Source: Betaproteobacteria bacterium SCN1
Lineage (GTDB): Bacteria > Pseudomonadota > Gammaproteobacteria > Burkholderiales > Thiobacillaceae
Reading direction: 5' to 3'
NCBI GenBank assembly: GCA_008923315.1
Contig: WBSF01000008.1
Span: forward strand, 124,001 to 188,000
Length of the DNA stretch: 64,000 bases
Part shown: one piece after another, positions 36,400-47,326 of the stretch
Numbering within the stretch: position 1 is the stretch's first letter
How the letters are laid out: every line of letters starts with the position of its first letter
Notes under the pieces: model-generated
Told to the model about the DNA's origin: nothing
Seen by the model: only the letters and a program-made list of their open reading frames with translations
Databases searched by the model: none
Program-made: the position numbers and the translations under genes

Positions 36400-37029
36400 A
36401 TGACGTATACAACCGCCATCTTCTATTTCTTCGCCGCCATCCTGGTGTTCGCCGGGCTGCGCGTAATCACCTCGCGCAACCCGGTGCACGCGGCCCTGCA
36501 TCTCGTGCTGGCTTTTTTCACTGCCGCCGCGCTGTGGATGCTGCTGGAGGCCGAATTCCTCGCCATCGTGCTGGTGCTGGTCTACGTCGGCGCCGTCATG
36601 GTGCTGTTCCTGTTCGTGGTGATGATGCTCGATATCAATCTCGACCGGCTACGGGAAGGTTTCTGGGATTACCTGCCGCTCGCGGGGTTTGTCGCCGTGC
36701 TGTTGATGATCGAGATGATCCTGATTCTGGGCGGGCGTCATTTCGGGCTCGAAATCATGGGCACGCCGGCCCCCCATCCGGCCGATTACAGCAATACCCG
36801 CGAACTCGGGCGGCTGCTGTATACCGATTACGTCTACGCCTTCGAACTGGCCGCAGTGATCCTGCTCGTCGCCATCGTTGCCGCCATCGCGCTGACGATG
36901 CGGCGCCGCAAGGACAGCAAGTACATCGACCCGGCCGAACAGGTGAGAGTCAAGCGCAACGACCGCCTGCGCATCGTGAAAATGCCGGCCGTGAAAAAAC
37001 CGGAAACCGGGAAAGGGGAGGGCGCGTGA
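36400..37029 (+). CDS. nuoJ: NADH-quinone oxidoreductase subunit J
   Basis: This 209-aa membrane subunit has about five helices; ARG-rich cytoplasmic residues and a charged Lys/Glu tail end the protein. The motif [21 protein letters not shown] around residue 60 is the conserved helix that bends during turnover. It overlaps nuoK by four bases. Confidence 0.95.
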   Translation: MTYTTAIFYFFAAILVFAGLRVITSRNPVHAALHLVLAFFTAAALWMLLEAEFLAIVLVLVYVGAVMVLFLFVVMMLDINLDRLREGFWDYLPLAGFVAVLLMIEMILILGGRHFGLEIMGTPAPHPADYSNTRELGRLLYTDYVYAFELAAVILLVAIVAAIALTMRRRKDSKYIDPAEQVRVKRNDRLRIVKMPAVKKPETGKGEGA

Positions 37030-37331
37030 TTTCCCTGTCGCATTACCTGATCCTCGGCGGCATCCTGTTCGCCATCGCAGTGCTGGGCATCTTTCTCAAC
37101 CGCAAGAACGTGATCGTGCTGCTGATGGCGATCGAACTGATGCTGCTGGCGGTGAACATGAACTTCATCGCGTTTTCGCATTACCTCGGCGACATACACG
37201 GGCAGATATTCGTGTTCTTCATCCTGACCGTCGCCGCCGCCGAATCCGCGATCGGCCTGGCGATTCTGGTGGTGCTGTTCCGCAATCTCCAGACCATCAA
37301 CGTCGACGACCTCGACCACCTGAAAGGCTGA
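37026..37331 (+). CDS. nuoK: NADH-quinone oxidoreductase subunit K
   Basis: This 101-aa, three-helix membrane subunit has the conserved membrane glutamates in [10 protein letters not shown] and [12 protein letters not shown] that form part of the proton path. The GTG start at 37026 overlaps the nuoJ stop (GTGA). Length equals the family norm. Confidence 0.96.
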   Translation: MISLSHYLILGGILFAIAVLGIFLNRKNVIVLLMAIELMLLAVNMNFIAFSHYLGDIHGQIFVFFILTVAAAESAIGLAILVVLFRNLQTINVDDLDHLKG

Positions 37332-37335
37332 CGGG

Positions 37336-39327
37336 ATGGACATGAAAACCCTCTATCTCGTCGTGCCGCTCGCGCCGCTCTTCGGCGCCATTGTCGCGGG
37401 CCTGTTTGGCCGCTGGGTCGGCCGCACGGGCGCGCACGTCGTCACCATCGGCGGTGTGGCCGTGTCCCTGATCGCCTCCGTGCTGGTTTTCCAGGATGTG
37501 CTCGCAGGCCATACCTTCAACGGTACGGTCTACACCTGGATGGCGCTGGGCGATCTGCGCTTCGAAATCGGATTCCTGATCGACCCGCTGTCCGCGATGA
37601 TGATGCTGGTCGTCACCTTCGTCTCGCTGATGGTGCACGTCTACACCATCGGCTACATGCACGACGATCCAGGCTACCAGCGCTTTTTCTCCTATATCTC
37701 GCTGTTCACCTTCTCGATGCTGATGCTGGTGATGAGCAACAACTTCCTTCAGCTCTTTTTCGGCTGGGAAGCCGTCGGTCTCGTGTCCTACCTGCTGATC
37801 GGTTTCTGGTATACCAAGGAAACCGCGATCTACGCCAATCTCAAGGCTTTCCTCGTCAACCGCGTGGGCGATTTCGGCTTCATCCTCGGCATCGGCCTGG
37901 TGCTGGCGTACTTCGGCTCGCTCGACTACGCGACCGTGTTCGCCAAGGCGCCCGCACTGGCCAACGAGACGATCACGATCTGGCCCGACACGCCGTGGAT
38001 GCTGATGACCGTGATCGCGCTGCTGCTGTTCGTCGGCGCCATGGGCAAATCGGCGCAGTTTCCGTTGCATGTCTGGCTGCCCGATTCGATGGAAGGCCCG
38101 ACGCCGATCTCGGCGCTGATCCACGCGGCAACGATGGTCACCGCCGGCATCTTCATGGTGGCGCGCATGTCGCCGCTGTACGAACTGTCCGATGTGGCGC
38201 TGTCGACCGTCATGGTCATCGGTGCGATCACCGCGCTGTTCATGGGCTTCCTCGGCATCGTGCAGAACGACATCAAACGGGTGGTGGCGTATTCCACGCT
38301 GTCGCAGCTCGGCTACATGACCGTCGCGCTCGGCGCCTCGGCCTATTCGGTCGCGGTCTTCCACCTGATGACGCACGCCTTCTTCAAGGCGCTGCTGTTC
38401 CTGGCCGCGGGCAGCGTCATCATCGCCATGCATCACAACCAGGACATCCGCCACATGGGCGGCCTGAGAAAATACATGCCGATCACCTGGATCACCTCGC
38501 TGATCGGTTCGCTGGCACTGATCGGCACGCCCTTCCTGTCCGGGTTCTATTCCAAGGAAACGATCATCGAAGCAGTCAGGATTTCGCACCTGCCCGTGGC
38601 GGAAATTGCCTACTGGGCGGTGCTGATCGGTGTCTTCGTCACGGCGTTCTATTCCTTCCGAATGTATTTCCTGGTGTTCCACGGCAAGGAGCGTTTCCGC
38701 AACGCGCATCACGATCATGGCCACGACGACCATCATGGCCATGGGCATGACGCGGAGCCGCACGAAACGCCGTGGGTGGTTACCGGCCCGCTATTGGCCC
38801 TGGCTTTGCCTTCACTGGCCATCGGCTACATGACCATCGAACCGATGCTGTTCGGCGACTACTTCGGCAACGCGATCTACGTGGCGGACCGCCACCCCGT
38901 GATGCATGAGCTCAACCAGCATTTCCACGGTGCCGTGGCGATGGGGCTGCATGCGGTTGCGACACTGCCGTTCTGGCTGGCCGTGGCCGGCGTGGGGCTT
39001 GCGGCCTTCTTCTATCTCAGGCGGCCTGATATTCCGGCCGCATTGCGCACGCGCTTCGCGTTCGTCTACAGCCTGCTGGTCAACAAATACTGGTTTGACG
39101 AACTCTACAGTGCGGTATTTGCGAAAGGCGCGCGCCTGCTGGGCGCGGGCCTGTGGCGCGGCGGCGATCAGGCAATCATCGACGGCGCGGTCAATGGCGC
39201 CGCAGGCCTGGTTGCGCGGGCCGCCCGCATGCTCAAGGCCTTCCAGTCCGGCTACATCTACCACTATGCGTTTGCCATGCTGATCGGCGTGTTTGCCCTG
39301 GTTACCTGGTTTGCGCGGCTGAACTGA
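37336..39327 (+). CDS. nuoL: NADH-quinone oxidoreductase subunit L
   Basis: This 663-aa antiporter-like subunit is at the far end of the membrane arm and carries the long lateral helix. Motifs include FFGWEAVGLVSYLLIGFWY, LPDSMEGPTPISALIHAATMV and NDIKRVVAYSTLSQLGYM. A His/Asp-rich stretch (HHDHGHDDHHGHGHDAEPHE) near residues 457–476 is a variable loop, possibly metal-binding by chance. Confidence 0.97.
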   Translation: MDMKTLYLVVPLAPLFGAIVAGLFGRWVGRTGAHVVTIGGVAVSLIASVLVFQDVLAGHTFNGTVYTWMALGDLRFEIGFLIDPLSAMMMLVVTFVSLMVHVYTIGYMHDDPGYQRFFSYISLFTFSMLMLVMSNNFLQLFFGWEAVGLVSYLLIGFWYTKETAIYANLKAFLVNRVGDFGFILGIGLVLAYFGSLDYATVFAKAPALANETITIWPDTPWMLMTVIALLLFVGAMGKSAQFPLHVWLPDSMEGPTPISALIHAATMVTAGIFMVARMSPLYELSDVALSTVMVIGAITALFMGFLGIVQNDIKRVVAYSTLSQLGYMTVALGASAYSVAVFHLMTHAFFKALLFLAAGSVIIAMHHNQDIRHMGGLRKYMPITWITSLIGSLALIGTPFLSGFYSKETIIEAVRISHLPVAEIAYWAVLIGVFVTAFYSFRMYFLVFHGKERFRNAHHDHGHDDHHGHGHDAEPHETPWVVTGPLLALALPSLAIGYMTIEPMLFGDYFGNAIYVADRHPVMHELNQHFHGAVAMGLHAVATLPFWLAVAGVGLAAFFYLRRPDIPAALRTRFAFVYSLLVNKYWFDELYSAVFAKGARLLGAGLWRGGDQAIIDGAVNGAAGLVARAARMLKAFQSGYIYHYAFAMLIGVFALVTWFARLN

Positions 39328-39330
39328 TCC

Positions 39331-40812
39331 ATGAACGCGCACATTCTCTCCCTCGTCGTCTGGATTCCCATCGTGGCCGGGGTTCTCGTGCTGGCCACGG
39401 GGTCCGACCGCAATGCCGCGCTGGCGCGCTGGCTGGCGCTGGCCGGCGCACTGCTCGGGCTGATCGTCGCCCTTCCGCTCGCCACCGGATTCGATACCGG
39501 CACCTCGGCCATGCAGTTCGTCGAGAAGGCAGCCTGGATTCCGGCTTTCAACGTGCACTACCACTTGGGCGTGGACGGCATCTCGATGCCGCTGGTGCTG
39601 CTGAACAGCTTCACCACCGTGCTGGTGGTGATCGCCGGCTGGCAGGTCATCCAGGACAGGGTCGCACAGTACATGGCCGCGTTCCTGATCATGTCCGGCC
39701 TCATCAACGGCGCGTTCGCCGCGCTCGACGGCATCCTGTTCTACGTCTTCTTCGAAGGCATGCTGATTCCGCTTTACCTGATCGTGGGCGTGTGGGGCGG
39801 GCCGAACCGGGTTTACGCAGCGTTCAAGTTTTTTCTCTACACGCTCGCCGGTTCGCTCTTGATGCTGGTGGCCTTCATCTACCTGTATTACCAGGCCGGC
39901 GGCAGTTTCGACATCCAGACCTGGCACCGCACATCGCTGGGGATGACCGCACAGACGCTGATGTTCCTGGCCTTCCTGCTGGCCTTCGGCGTCAAGGTGC
40001 CGATGTGGCCGGTACATACCTGGCTGCCTGACGCCCACGTCGAAGCGCCGACCGGTGGATCGGTCGTGCTGGCGGCGATCACGCTGAAGGTCGGCGCCTA
40101 CGGTTTCCTGCGCTTCATGCTGCCCATCGTGCCGGACGCCAGCCGCGAGCTGGCCTGGCTCGTCATCGCGTTGTCGCTCATCGCGGTCGCCTACATCGGA
40201 CTGGTCGCGCTGGTGCAGTCCGACATGAAGAAGCTCATCGCGTATTCGTCTATCGCCCACATGGGTTTCGTGACGCTGGGCTTCTTCCTTTTCAACGAGC
40301 TGGGCTGGGAGGGCGGCTTGGTGCAGATGGTGTCGCACGGTTTCGTGTCCGCCGCGCTGTTTCTCTGCATCGGTGTCATGTACGACCGCCTGCATTCGCG
40401 CCAGATCAGGGATTACGGCGGCCTGGTCAACCGGATGCCGGTGTTCGCCGCCTTCTTCATGCTGTTTGCCATGGCCAACGCAGGCCTGCCGGCGACCAGC
40501 GGTTTCGTCGGCGAATTCATGGTCATCATGGCCGCCGCCCAGGTGAATTTCTGGTATGCCTTCGTCGCGGCCACCACGCTGATCTTCGGCGCGGCCTACA
40601 CGCTCTGGATGTACAAGCGGGTCGTCTTCGGCACGATCACGAACCCCAAGGTTGAAACCCTGACCGACCTGAACGGCCGCGAATGGCTGCTGATGGTCGT
40701 GCTGGCCTTGTGTGTGCTCGGCCTGGGCCTGTATCCCAAACCCCTGACCGACATCATGCACGTCAGCGTCGTCGATCTGCTGGCGCACGTCGCCCAGACC
40801 AAACTGCCATGA
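39331..40812 (+). CDS. nuoM: NADH-quinone oxidoreductase subunit M
   Basis: This 493-aa antiporter-like proton channel subunit has the motif [20 protein letters not shown] and [18 protein letters not shown], with the key lysines and the membrane glutamate ([11 protein letters not shown]). It begins 3 bases after nuoL and overlaps nuoN by four. Confidence 0.97.
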   Translation: MNAHILSLVVWIPIVAGVLVLATGSDRNAALARWLALAGALLGLIVALPLATGFDTGTSAMQFVEKAAWIPAFNVHYHLGVDGISMPLVLLNSFTTVLVVIAGWQVIQDRVAQYMAAFLIMSGLINGAFAALDGILFYVFFEGMLIPLYLIVGVWGGPNRVYAAFKFFLYTLAGSLLMLVAFIYLYYQAGGSFDIQTWHRTSLGMTAQTLMFLAFLLAFGVKVPMWPVHTWLPDAHVEAPTGGSVVLAAITLKVGAYGFLRFMLPIVPDASRELAWLVIALSLIAVAYIGLVALVQSDMKKLIAYSSIAHMGFVTLGFFLFNELGWEGGLVQMVSHGFVSAALFLCIGVMYDRLHSRQIRDYGGLVNRMPVFAAFFMLFAMANAGLPATSGFVGEFMVIMAAAQVNFWYAFVAATTLIFGAAYTLWMYKRVVFGTITNPKVETLTDLNGREWLLMVVLALCVLGLGLYPKPLTDIMHVSVVDLLAHVAQTKLP

Positions 40813-42260
40813 GCGCGCCCATGAGCCTCACGTCCTTTGTCCCCGCGCTGCCCGAGATCTTCGTGCTGACCATGGTGTCGCTGATCCTGCTGATCGATGC
40901 CGCCGTGGGCGAGAAGCGGCGCTATATCGCCTACGGCCTGTCGCTGCTGACGCTGATCGGTGCGGCCCTGCTGACGCTGCGCGATTTTTCGAGCATGCCG
41001 GTACTGGCGCTCGGCGGGCTGTTCATCGACGACCCGCTGTCCGACGTGCTCAAGCTCTTTCTCTATCTCGCCACCGCCGCCGTGCTGGTCTATGCGCGCG
41101 ATTACCTGCGGCAGCGCGGGTTGTATCGCGGCGAATTCTTCGTGCTCGCGCTGTTCGCGCTGCTGGGGATGATGGTGATGGTATCGGCCAGCCATTTCCT
41201 CACGCTGTATCTCGGCCTCGAGCTGCTTGCGCTGTCGCTCTATGCGATGGTGGCGCTGCAGCGCGATTCCAGCGTGGCCACCGAGGCCGCAATGAAATAT
41301 TTCGTGCTCGGCGCGCTGGCGTCCGGCATGCTGCTGTACGGCATGTCCATGGTCTACGGCGTGACAGGTTCCCTGTCGCTGGGCGGGGTTGCGCAAAATC
41401 TCGCCGACGGCACCGACCTGCGGATTCCGCTGGTGTTCGGCATCGTCTTCATCGTCGCAGGCCTGGCCTTCAAGCTTGGTGCGGTGCCGTTCCACATGTG
41501 GGTACCCGACGTCTATCACGGTGCACCGACCGCGATGACACTGTTCATCGGTTCCGTGCCCAAAATCGCCGCCTTTGCCTTCGTCGTGCGTATCCTGGGT
41601 CAGGGGCTGGAATCGCAGGTGACCGAATGGCGCGACATGCTGGTGATTCTGGCCGTGCTGTCGATGGCGCTCGGCAATTTCGCCGCCATCGCACAGAGCA
41701 ATCTGAAGCGCATGTTTGCCTACTCGACCATCTCGCATATGGGTTTCATGCTGCTCGGCATCCTGGCGGGCAGCCAGAACGGCTATAGCGGCGCAATGTT
41801 CTATGTGATCGTCTACGCCCTGATGACCCTGGGCGGCTTCGGCATGATCCTGCTGCTCTCGCGCGCGGGTTTCGAGGCCGACAGGCTCGAGGATTTCAAG
41901 GGCCTCAACCGCCGCAACCCGTGGCTGGCCTTCGTGATGCTGCTGCTGATGTTCTCCATGGCCGGCATTCCGCCCACTGTCGGTTTTTACGCCAAGCTTT
42001 CGGTGCTGCAGGCGGTGGTCGAGATTGGCTACGTCTGGCTGGCCGTGGCGGCAGTGGTGTTCTCACTCGTCGGCGCCTTCTACTACCTGCGCATCGTCAA
42101 GCTCATGTATTTCGAGGCCCCCGCCGACACTGAGCCGGTGGCGGTCGCGCCCGATACGCGCCTGCTGATGTCGGCCAACGGCCTGGCCGTGCTGGCGCTC
42201 GGCATCCTGCCGCAGCCGCTGATGGCTGTGTGCGTGCACGCCATTGGCGCTTCGTTCTGA
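40809..42260 (+). CDS. nuoN: NADH-quinone oxidoreductase subunit N
   Basis: This third antiporter-like subunit has 483 aa from the ATG at 40809, which overlaps the nuoM stop; an ATG at 40821 is also possible. Motifs are [38 protein letters not shown] and [18 protein letters not shown]. It completes the nuoA–N set. Confidence 0.96.
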   Translation: MSAPMSLTSFVPALPEIFVLTMVSLILLIDAAVGEKRRYIAYGLSLLTLIGAALLTLRDFSSMPVLALGGLFIDDPLSDVLKLFLYLATAAVLVYARDYLRQRGLYRGEFFVLALFALLGMMVMVSASHFLTLYLGLELLALSLYAMVALQRDSSVATEAAMKYFVLGALASGMLLYGMSMVYGVTGSLSLGGVAQNLADGTDLRIPLVFGIVFIVAGLAFKLGAVPFHMWVPDVYHGAPTAMTLFIGSVPKIAAFAFVVRILGQGLESQVTEWRDMLVILAVLSMALGNFAAIAQSNLKRMFAYSTISHMGFMLLGILAGSQNGYSGAMFYVIVYALMTLGGFGMILLLSRAGFEADRLEDFKGLNRRNPWLAFVMLLLMFSMAGIPPTVGFYAKLSVLQAVVEIGYVWLAVAAVVFSLVGAFYYLRIVKLMYFEAPADTEPVAVAPDTRLLMSANGLAVLALGILPQPLMAVCVHAIGASF

Positions 42261-42314
42261 ACCTGACGGGCTCATGGCAGTCCTATCCGTCGATTTCGAC
42301 TTTGTAGACGCATC

Positions 42315-42617
42315 GTGAACTTCTCCACCACCCTGTTGCTCGTGCTGGCCTTTGCTGCCGCGAATCTGCCTTTCCTCGTCGAGCGGATATTCTTCGTCGC
42401 GCGTCCGAAATCGGGTGGCAAGCCGTTTGCCTGGCGCCTGCTGGAGCTGGTCGTGCTGTTCTTTGTCGTCGGCGGCATCGCGATCCTGCTCGAGGGCAAA
42501 TTCGGCGATGTGCACAAGCAGAACTGGGAGTTCTATGCCGTCAACGCCTCCCTGTTCCTGGTCTTCGCTTACCCGGGTTTCGTCTACCGCTACCTGTGGC
42601 GACGCCGCGGCATCTGA
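42315..42617 (+). CDS. DUF2818 family membrane protein
   Basis: This 100-aa protein has three hydrophobic helices (STTLLLVLAFAAANLPFLV, LLELVVLFFVVGGIAILL and FYAVNASLFLVFAYPGFVY). I recognise the DUF2818 family, which usually directly follows nuoN in betaproteobacteria, suggesting but not proving a role with complex I. It starts with GTG at 42315 and no good ribosome-binding site is seen. Confidence 0.8.
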   Translation: MNFSTTLLLVLAFAAANLPFLVERIFFVARPKSGGKPFAWRLLELVVLFFVVGGIAILLEGKFGDVHKQNWEFYAVNASLFLVFAYPGFVYRYLWRRRGI

Positions 42618-42619
42618 GC

Positions 42620-42841
42620 GTGGAAACGCTCGACTTTTCCCTGCGGGGCGAACATATCGCCCTGTGCGACCTGCTCAAGCTCGCCGGCATCGCCGACAGC
42701 GGCGGGCAGGGCAAGCACCTGATCGCCGAGGGCACAGTCACCGTCGACGGCCGGCCGGAAAGCCGCAAGACGGCGAAAATCCGGGCCGGGCAGACGGTAC
42801 GGTGTTCCGGAGTTGAGATCCGGGTCGTGGCAGAACGCTAG
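42620..42841 (+). CDS. S4-domain RNA-binding protein (YbcJ-like)
   Basis: This 73-aa protein is essentially one S4 fold: IALCDLLKLAGIADSGGQGK, then AEGTVTVDGRPESRKTAKIRAG. It matches the E. coli YbcJ type and is expected to bind structured RNA. The GTG at 42620, 3 bases after the DUF2818 stop, is preferred over the GTG at 42596. The stop codon shares a CTAG with the convergent gene on the other strand. Confidence 0.85.
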   Translation: METLDFSLRGEHIALCDLLKLAGIADSGGQGKHLIAEGTVTVDGRPESRKTAKIRAGQTVRCSGVEIRVVAER

Positions 42842-43107
42842 AGAAAACAGAAGTAGAACCGGCCGGCGTCGAATTCCACCGCCAGTCGCGCGCCACGATT
42901 CAACGCGTAATCCCACGACCCTTTCGTCGCACAGCCTTCATGGCATTCGCTGACGCCTGCCGGCGATTCGATATCGCGTTCGCGGTCGTACCAGGACAGC
43001 AGCATCGTGTCCTCGCCCAATTGATGCAGAGCGATGGCTGTGGCCAGCCTCAGGGCGGCGTTGAAATCGACTTCGAGTTCTACGGTATCGAGACGCAGGG
43101 TTTTCAC
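42838..43107 (-). CDS. Small AF1514/DUF5619-like protein
   Basis: This 89-aa acidic protein has the pattern [14 protein letters not shown] … [17 protein letters not shown] followed by a cysteine-containing segment ([20 protein letters not shown]) and a hydrophobic end ([11 protein letters not shown]). It resembles small AF1514-type proteins of unknown function. The GTG start overlaps the mutS stop (GTGA), so it is the last gene of the mutS transcript. Confidence 0.6.
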   Translation of the reverse strand: MKTLRLDTVELEVDFNAALRLATAIALHQLGEDTMLLSWYDRERDIESPAGVSECHEGCATKGSWDYALNRGARLAVEFDAGRFYFCFL

Positions 43108-45677
43108 AGCAGCGCCTTCAAGGCATACAGCATGTCCAGCGCCGCCTTGGGCGTGAGCGCGTCAGGGTCGAGCTCGCGCAACTGGTCGAGCGCGGGGTGC
43201 GGCGGCGCTTCGCCGTTGGGCAGGTGGGCGGCGAAGAGGTCGCCCTGCGGGCCGGGCTGCAGTTGAGCGTCTTCCAGTTCGCGCAGGTGGCGGCGCGCGG
43301 CCAGAATCACCGGGCTGGGTACGCCGGCGAGCCGGGCGACCTGGATGCCGTAGCTCTGCGAGGCCGGGCCTTCCTCGACCGCATGCAGGAACACGAGGTC
43401 GGCGCCGTGTTCCTTGGCGTCGAGGTGGACGTTGGCGAGCTGCTTGTACTCGTTCGCCAGTTGTGTCAGTTCGAAATAGTGTGTGGCGAACAGGGTGAAG
43501 GCGCGGGTGGCGGCGACGAGGTGCCTGGCCACCGCCCAAGCCAGCGCGAGGCCGTCGAAGGTGGAAGTACCGCGGCCGATCTCGTCGAGCAGCACGAGGC
43601 TGTACGCGGTGGCGTTGTGCAGGATGTGCGCGGTTTCGGTCATTTCCACCATGAAGGTGGAGCGGCCGCCGGCCAGGTCGTCGGAAGCACCGATACGGGT
43701 GAATATCTGGTCGATATCGCCGATCTTCGCCGACGCGGCGGGCACCCACAGGCCGCAGCAGGCGAGCAGCGCGATCAGCGCGACCTGGCGCATGTAGGTC
43801 GATTTGCCGCCCATGTTGGGGCCGGTGATGAGCAGCATCTGCCGGGTCCGGCCAAGTGCGACGTCGTTGGGAATGAAATGGTCGACCTGCGCCTCGACCA
43901 CGGGGTGGCGGCCGCCGCGGATCGCGATGCCCGGCTCGTCGGTGTAGTCGGGCGCGCACAGCTTCAGGGTGTCCGCCCGTTCGGCCTGGCTGGCCAGCAC
44001 GTCGAGTTCGGCGAGCGCGGCGGCAACGTCCAGCAGGGCCGGCACGTGCGGCGTCAGCGTGTCGAGCAGACCGTCGAACAGCGTCTTTTCGCGGGCGAGC
44101 GCACGTTCCTGCGCCGACAAAGCTTTGTCCTCGAAGGCTTTCAGTTCCGGTGTGATGTAGCGTTCGGCGTTCTTCAGCGTCTGCCGGCGGCGGTAGTCGC
44201 CGGGCACCTTGTCCGCCTGTGTGCGGCCGACTTCGATGTAGAAGCCGTGCACCTTGTTGTATTCGACCTTGAGGCCGGCAATGCCGGTGCGCGCCCGTTC
44301 GCGCGTTTCCAGTTCCAGCAGGAAGGCACCGGCGTCGCGCGTCAGGGCGCGCAACTCGTCGAGTTCGGCGTCGTAGCCGTCGGCAATCACGCCGCCTTCG
44401 CGCAGTACGCTCGCTGGCTCGGCCAGCACGGCGCGGGCGAGCAGGGCGTGCAGGTCGGGGCGGGCGGCCAGACGATTCTGCAGATCGGACAGGCGTGCGC
44501 CGTCGTCGGGTACGGCGGCGGCCAGTTCCGGCAGCAGACCGAGCGTGTCGCGCAGGCCCGAAAGATCGCGCGGCCGGGCATTCTTCAATGCGATGCGGCC
44601 GGCGATGCGCTCGACGTCGGCGCAGCCTTTCAACTGCTGCGTCATTGCTGCGGCGGCATCGAGCCGGCCGGCGAGCGTGCCGATGGCGTCGCGCCGCCGG
44701 ATCAAGGTTTCGCGGTCGCGCAGCGGATGGTGCAGCCAGTGGCGCAGCAGGCGGGTGCCCATGCCGGTGGCGGTGGTGTCGAGTACGGAGAGCAGCGTGG
44801 GACTGGCCTCGCCGCGCAGGGTCTCGGTAAGTTCGAGGTTGCGCCGGGTGGCGGCGTCGAGCTGCACGAATTCGTCGTCGCGCTCGGCACGGATCGATTG
44901 CAGATGGGGCAGGGCGGTGCGCTGGGTGGCCTGGATGTAGTCGAGCAGGGCGCCGGCGGCGGCAATGGCAAGCGGCAAATCGGCGACGCCGAAACCTGCG
45001 AGGTCGCGGCTGCCGAACTGCTGCGCCAGTCGCAGTGCGGCGCTGGTCGCGTCGAACTGCCAGGGGGCCAGCCGGCGCACCGCGCCTGGCTTAATCGATG
45101 CACCTTCGGCGCAGGCGGCATCGAGTGGCAGATCGTCCGGTGCGAGGATTTCGGCCGGGCGCACGCGCGCGAGCAGCGCGGGGAGGCCGGTCGGCGCGAT
45201 TTCGGTGATCTGGAAGCGGCCGGCGGCGAGGTTGAGCCAGGCCACACCCACGGTCTCCGGGTTGGCCGCAATCGCCAGGATCAGCGTGTCGCATGTGTCA
45301 TCGAGCAGGCTCGAATCGGTCAGCGTGCCGGGCGTGACGATGCGCGTGACCTGTCGCTCGACCGGGCCTTTCGAGGTGGCCGGGTCGCCGATCTGCTCGG
45401 CGATGACGACGGACTCGCCGAGCTTCAGCAGCCGCGCCAGATACTGCTCGACGCTGTGATGGGGCACGCCTGCCATTTTGATCGGCGTACCGGCCGATGC
45501 GCCGCGCGTAGTGAGCGTGATATTGAGCAGTCGAGCGGCCTTCTCGGCATCCTCGTAGAACAGCTCGTAGAAGTCGCCCATGCGGTAGAACAGCAGCATG
45601 TCGGGATGCTGCGCCTTGATGCCCAGGTACTGCTGCATCATCGGCGTGTGGGCGGTGGACGCCTTGCTTGCGCTCAT
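43104..45677 (-). CDS. mutS: DNA mismatch repair protein MutS
   Basis: The 857-aa mismatch-recognition ATPase has an N-terminal mismatch-binding domain with the Phe-X-Glu motif in [11 protein letters not shown] near residues 29–39. The C-terminal ATPase has Walker [11 protein letters not shown] near 619 and [19 protein letters not shown]. Length is normal. Its partner mutL is 14 kb away, not adjacent. Confidence 0.97.
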   Translation of the reverse strand: MSASKASTAHTPMMQQYLGIKAQHPDMLLFYRMGDFYELFYEDAEKAARLLNITLTTRGASAGTPIKMAGVPHHSVEQYLARLLKLGESVVIAEQIGDPATSKGPVERQVTRIVTPGTLTDSSLLDDTCDTLILAIAANPETVGVAWLNLAAGRFQITEIAPTGLPALLARVRPAEILAPDDLPLDAACAEGASIKPGAVRRLAPWQFDATSAALRLAQQFGSRDLAGFGVADLPLAIAAAGALLDYIQATQRTALPHLQSIRAERDDEFVQLDAATRRNLELTETLRGEASPTLLSVLDTTATGMGTRLLRHWLHHPLRDRETLIRRRDAIGTLAGRLDAAAAMTQQLKGCADVERIAGRIALKNARPRDLSGLRDTLGLLPELAAAVPDDGARLSDLQNRLAARPDLHALLARAVLAEPASVLREGGVIADGYDAELDELRALTRDAGAFLLELETRERARTGIAGLKVEYNKVHGFYIEVGRTQADKVPGDYRRRQTLKNAERYITPELKAFEDKALSAQERALAREKTLFDGLLDTLTPHVPALLDVAAALAELDVLASQAERADTLKLCAPDYTDEPGIAIRGGRHPVVEAQVDHFIPNDVALGRTRQMLLITGPNMGGKSTYMRQVALIALLACCGLWVPAASAKIGDIDQIFTRIGASDDLAGGRSTFMVEMTETAHILHNATAYSLVLLDEIGRGTSTFDGLALAWAVARHLVAATRAFTLFATHYFELTQLANEYKQLANVHLDAKEHGADLVFLHAVEEGPASQSYGIQVARLAGVPSPVILAARRHLRELEDAQLQPGPQGDLFAAHLPNGEAPPHPALDQLRELDPDALTPKAALDMLYALKALL

Positions 45678-45693
45678 CGGCCGGGCGGCGGAA

Positions 45694-46500
45694 TCAGGTT
45701 TTCAGTTCGGGCGGTAGGTGCGGCGCGAGGATCTGCAGTATCTGCGCGAACACCTTGGGGTTGCCGGCGACGATGTTGCCGGATTCGAGGAAGCCTTCGT
45801 CGCCGAGGAAATTGCCGACCAGCGCGCCGGCTTCCTGTGCGATCAGGCTGCCCGCGGCAATATCCCAGGCGTTGAGCTTCATTTCCCAGAAACCGTCGTA
45901 GCGGCCGCAGGCGACCCAGGCGAGGTCGAGTGCGGCCGAGCCCGGGCGGCGCAGGCCCGAGGTCGCTTTCATCATGTCGCGGAACATGTTGAGGTAGGCC
46001 TCGGTGAAGGTGAAATCGCGGAAGGGAAAGCCGGTGCCGATCAGGCACTCGGCCAGTTTTGCGCGTTTGCTGGCGCGGATGCGACGGTCGTTGAGCATGG
46101 CGCCGCGGCCGCGGCTGGCCGTGAAAAGTTCGTTGCGCGTAGGATCGAATACCACGGCCTGGGTAATCTGGCCCTTGTGCCTGAGCGCGATCGATACCGA
46201 ATACTGGGGCAGGCCGTGCAGGAAATTGGTGGTGCCGTCCAGCGGGTCGATGATCCACTGGTAATCCTCGCCGTTGCGGGCTTCGGACGTGCCGGACTCC
46301 TCTGCTAAAATTCCATGATTTGGATAGGCGTCGAGCAGGGTTTCGATGATGGCGCGTTCGGCCATCTGATCGACTTCGCTGACGTAGTCGCGGTCCTGTT
46401 TGCTCCGCACGGTGAGCTGGTCGAGGTCGAGCGAGGCGCGATTGATGATCGCCCCGGCCTTGCGGGCGGCTTTCACCGCCGTGTTGAGCATGGGATGCAT
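45694..46500 (-). CDS. suhB: Inositol-1-monophosphatase family protein SuhB
   Basis: This 268-aa Mg2+-dependent phosphatase also serves in E. coli in rRNA antitermination complexes. Metal-ligand motifs are [21 protein letters not shown] and [12 protein letters not shown]. The ATG (complement of 46498–46500) is chosen for the family start [16 protein letters not shown]; the open frame beyond it is not coding. It is divergent from trmJ, with 45 bases between starts. Confidence 0.95.
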   Translation of the reverse strand: MHPMLNTAVKAARKAGAIINRASLDLDQLTVRSKQDRDYVSEVDQMAERAIIETLLDAYPNHGILAEESGTSEARNGEDYQWIIDPLDGTTNFLHGLPQYSVSIALRHKGQITQAVVFDPTRNELFTASRGRGAMLNDRRIRASKRAKLAECLIGTGFPFRDFTFTEAYLNMFRDMMKATSGLRRPGSAALDLAWVACGRYDGFWEMKLNAWDIAAGSLIAQEAGALVGNFLGDEGFLESGNIVAGNPKVFAQILQILAPHLPPELKT

Positions 46501-46545
46501 GAAGAGGGTCACGGGCTTCAAAGAACGAAGCCGGCATTTTACTTG

Positions 46546-47295
46546 ATGACGCAGCCGAATCCCCAAGCACTCGACCGCATCCGCATCGTGCTGACGCGCA
46601 CGAGCCATCCCGGCAACATCGGCGCGGCGGCACGGGCCATGAAAACCATGGGCCTGTCGCAGCTTCATCTCGTCGCGCCGGCCATTTTTCCGAACAGCCA
46701 GGCCGATGCGATGGCCTCGGGCGCGGGCGACCTGCTGGCCGGTGCGCGCGTGCATGCCACGCTGGCCGAGGCGCTGGCGGATACCACGCTGGCACTCGGG
46801 CTGTCGGCTCGGCGCCGCGACATTGCCGCAGACATGCTTACACCCGGCGAGGCCGTTTCCCGCATTCTTTCCGAAGCGCCGGATGCCGACGTGGCGCTGG
46901 TGTTCGGTAACGAAGCGAGCGGCCTGTCCAACGAAGAGCTCGAACAGTGCCAGGGTCTGGTCACGATTCCTGCCAATCCCGACTACAGTTCGCTCAACCT
47001 TGCCGCAGCCGTACAGGTGCTGAGCTACGAAATCCGGCGGCAGTGGCTGGGCCGGTTCGACTGGTCGCAGCCCGAAGCCGATATGGCGAACAACGGCGAG
47101 ATCGAGCGGTTCTACACCCATCTGGAAACGACGCTGGCCGAGCTCGATTTTCTCAATCCCGGTTCCCCCGGGCGGCTGATGTCCAAGCTGCGCCGGCTGT
47201 TTTCGCGCACTCGACTGTCGCGCGAAGAAGTGAACATCCTGCGTGGAATCCTGAGCGCCGCGCAGGCTGCGGGAACGCGCCGGGATAATAGTTGA
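46546..47295 (+). CDS. trmJ: tRNA (cytidine/uridine-2'-O-)-methyltransferase TrmJ
   Basis: This 249-aa SPOUT-class enzyme 2'-O-methylates position 32 of tRNAs in related bacteria. Motifs are [36 protein letters not shown] and [21 protein letters not shown]-terminal extension of about 80 residues is typical of TrmJ. Its stop codon lies within the IscR-like box of cysE. Confidence 0.94.
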   Translation: MTQPNPQALDRIRIVLTRTSHPGNIGAAARAMKTMGLSQLHLVAPAIFPNSQADAMASGAGDLLAGARVHATLAEALADTTLALGLSARRRDIAADMLTPGEAVSRILSEAPDADVALVFGNEASGLSNEELEQCQGLVTIPANPDYSSLNLAAAVQVLSYEIRRQWLGRFDWSQPEADMANNGEIERFYTHLETTLAELDFLNPGSPGRLMSKLRRLFSRTRLSREEVNILRGILSAAQAAGTRRDNS

Positions 47296-47312
47296 CTAAA
47301 TTACTCAGAAAA
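47288..47312 (+). promoter_or_regulatory. IscR type-1-like box upstream of cysE
   Basis: The 25-base site starting ATAGTTGACTAAATTACTCA matches 21 of 25 positions of the E. coli IscR type-1 consensus (ATASYYGACT-RWWWY-AGTCRRSTAT). It overlaps the trmJ stop and ends 14 bases before the cysE ATG. TTGACT inside it may be a -35. Confidence 0.65.
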
Positions 47313-47326
47313 CGCATTCTGCCGCC

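Noticed and set aside
37500-37560. Possibility that the His/Asp-rich NuoL loop or other nuo segments marked a frameshift or gene fusion
   Set aside because: NuoL length (663 aa) and motif order are normal; the loop at about 38704–38763 is a variable region.
38812-40788. Minus-strand 658-codon His/Gln/Asp-rich frame opposite nuoL and nuoM
   Set aside because: Its composition is the complement of membrane-helix codons; no real protein features.
43197-45875. Plus-strand 892-codon frame opposite mutS
   Set aside because: Antisense to a well-conserved mutS; Gly/Arg/Val/Gln-rich sequence without structure.
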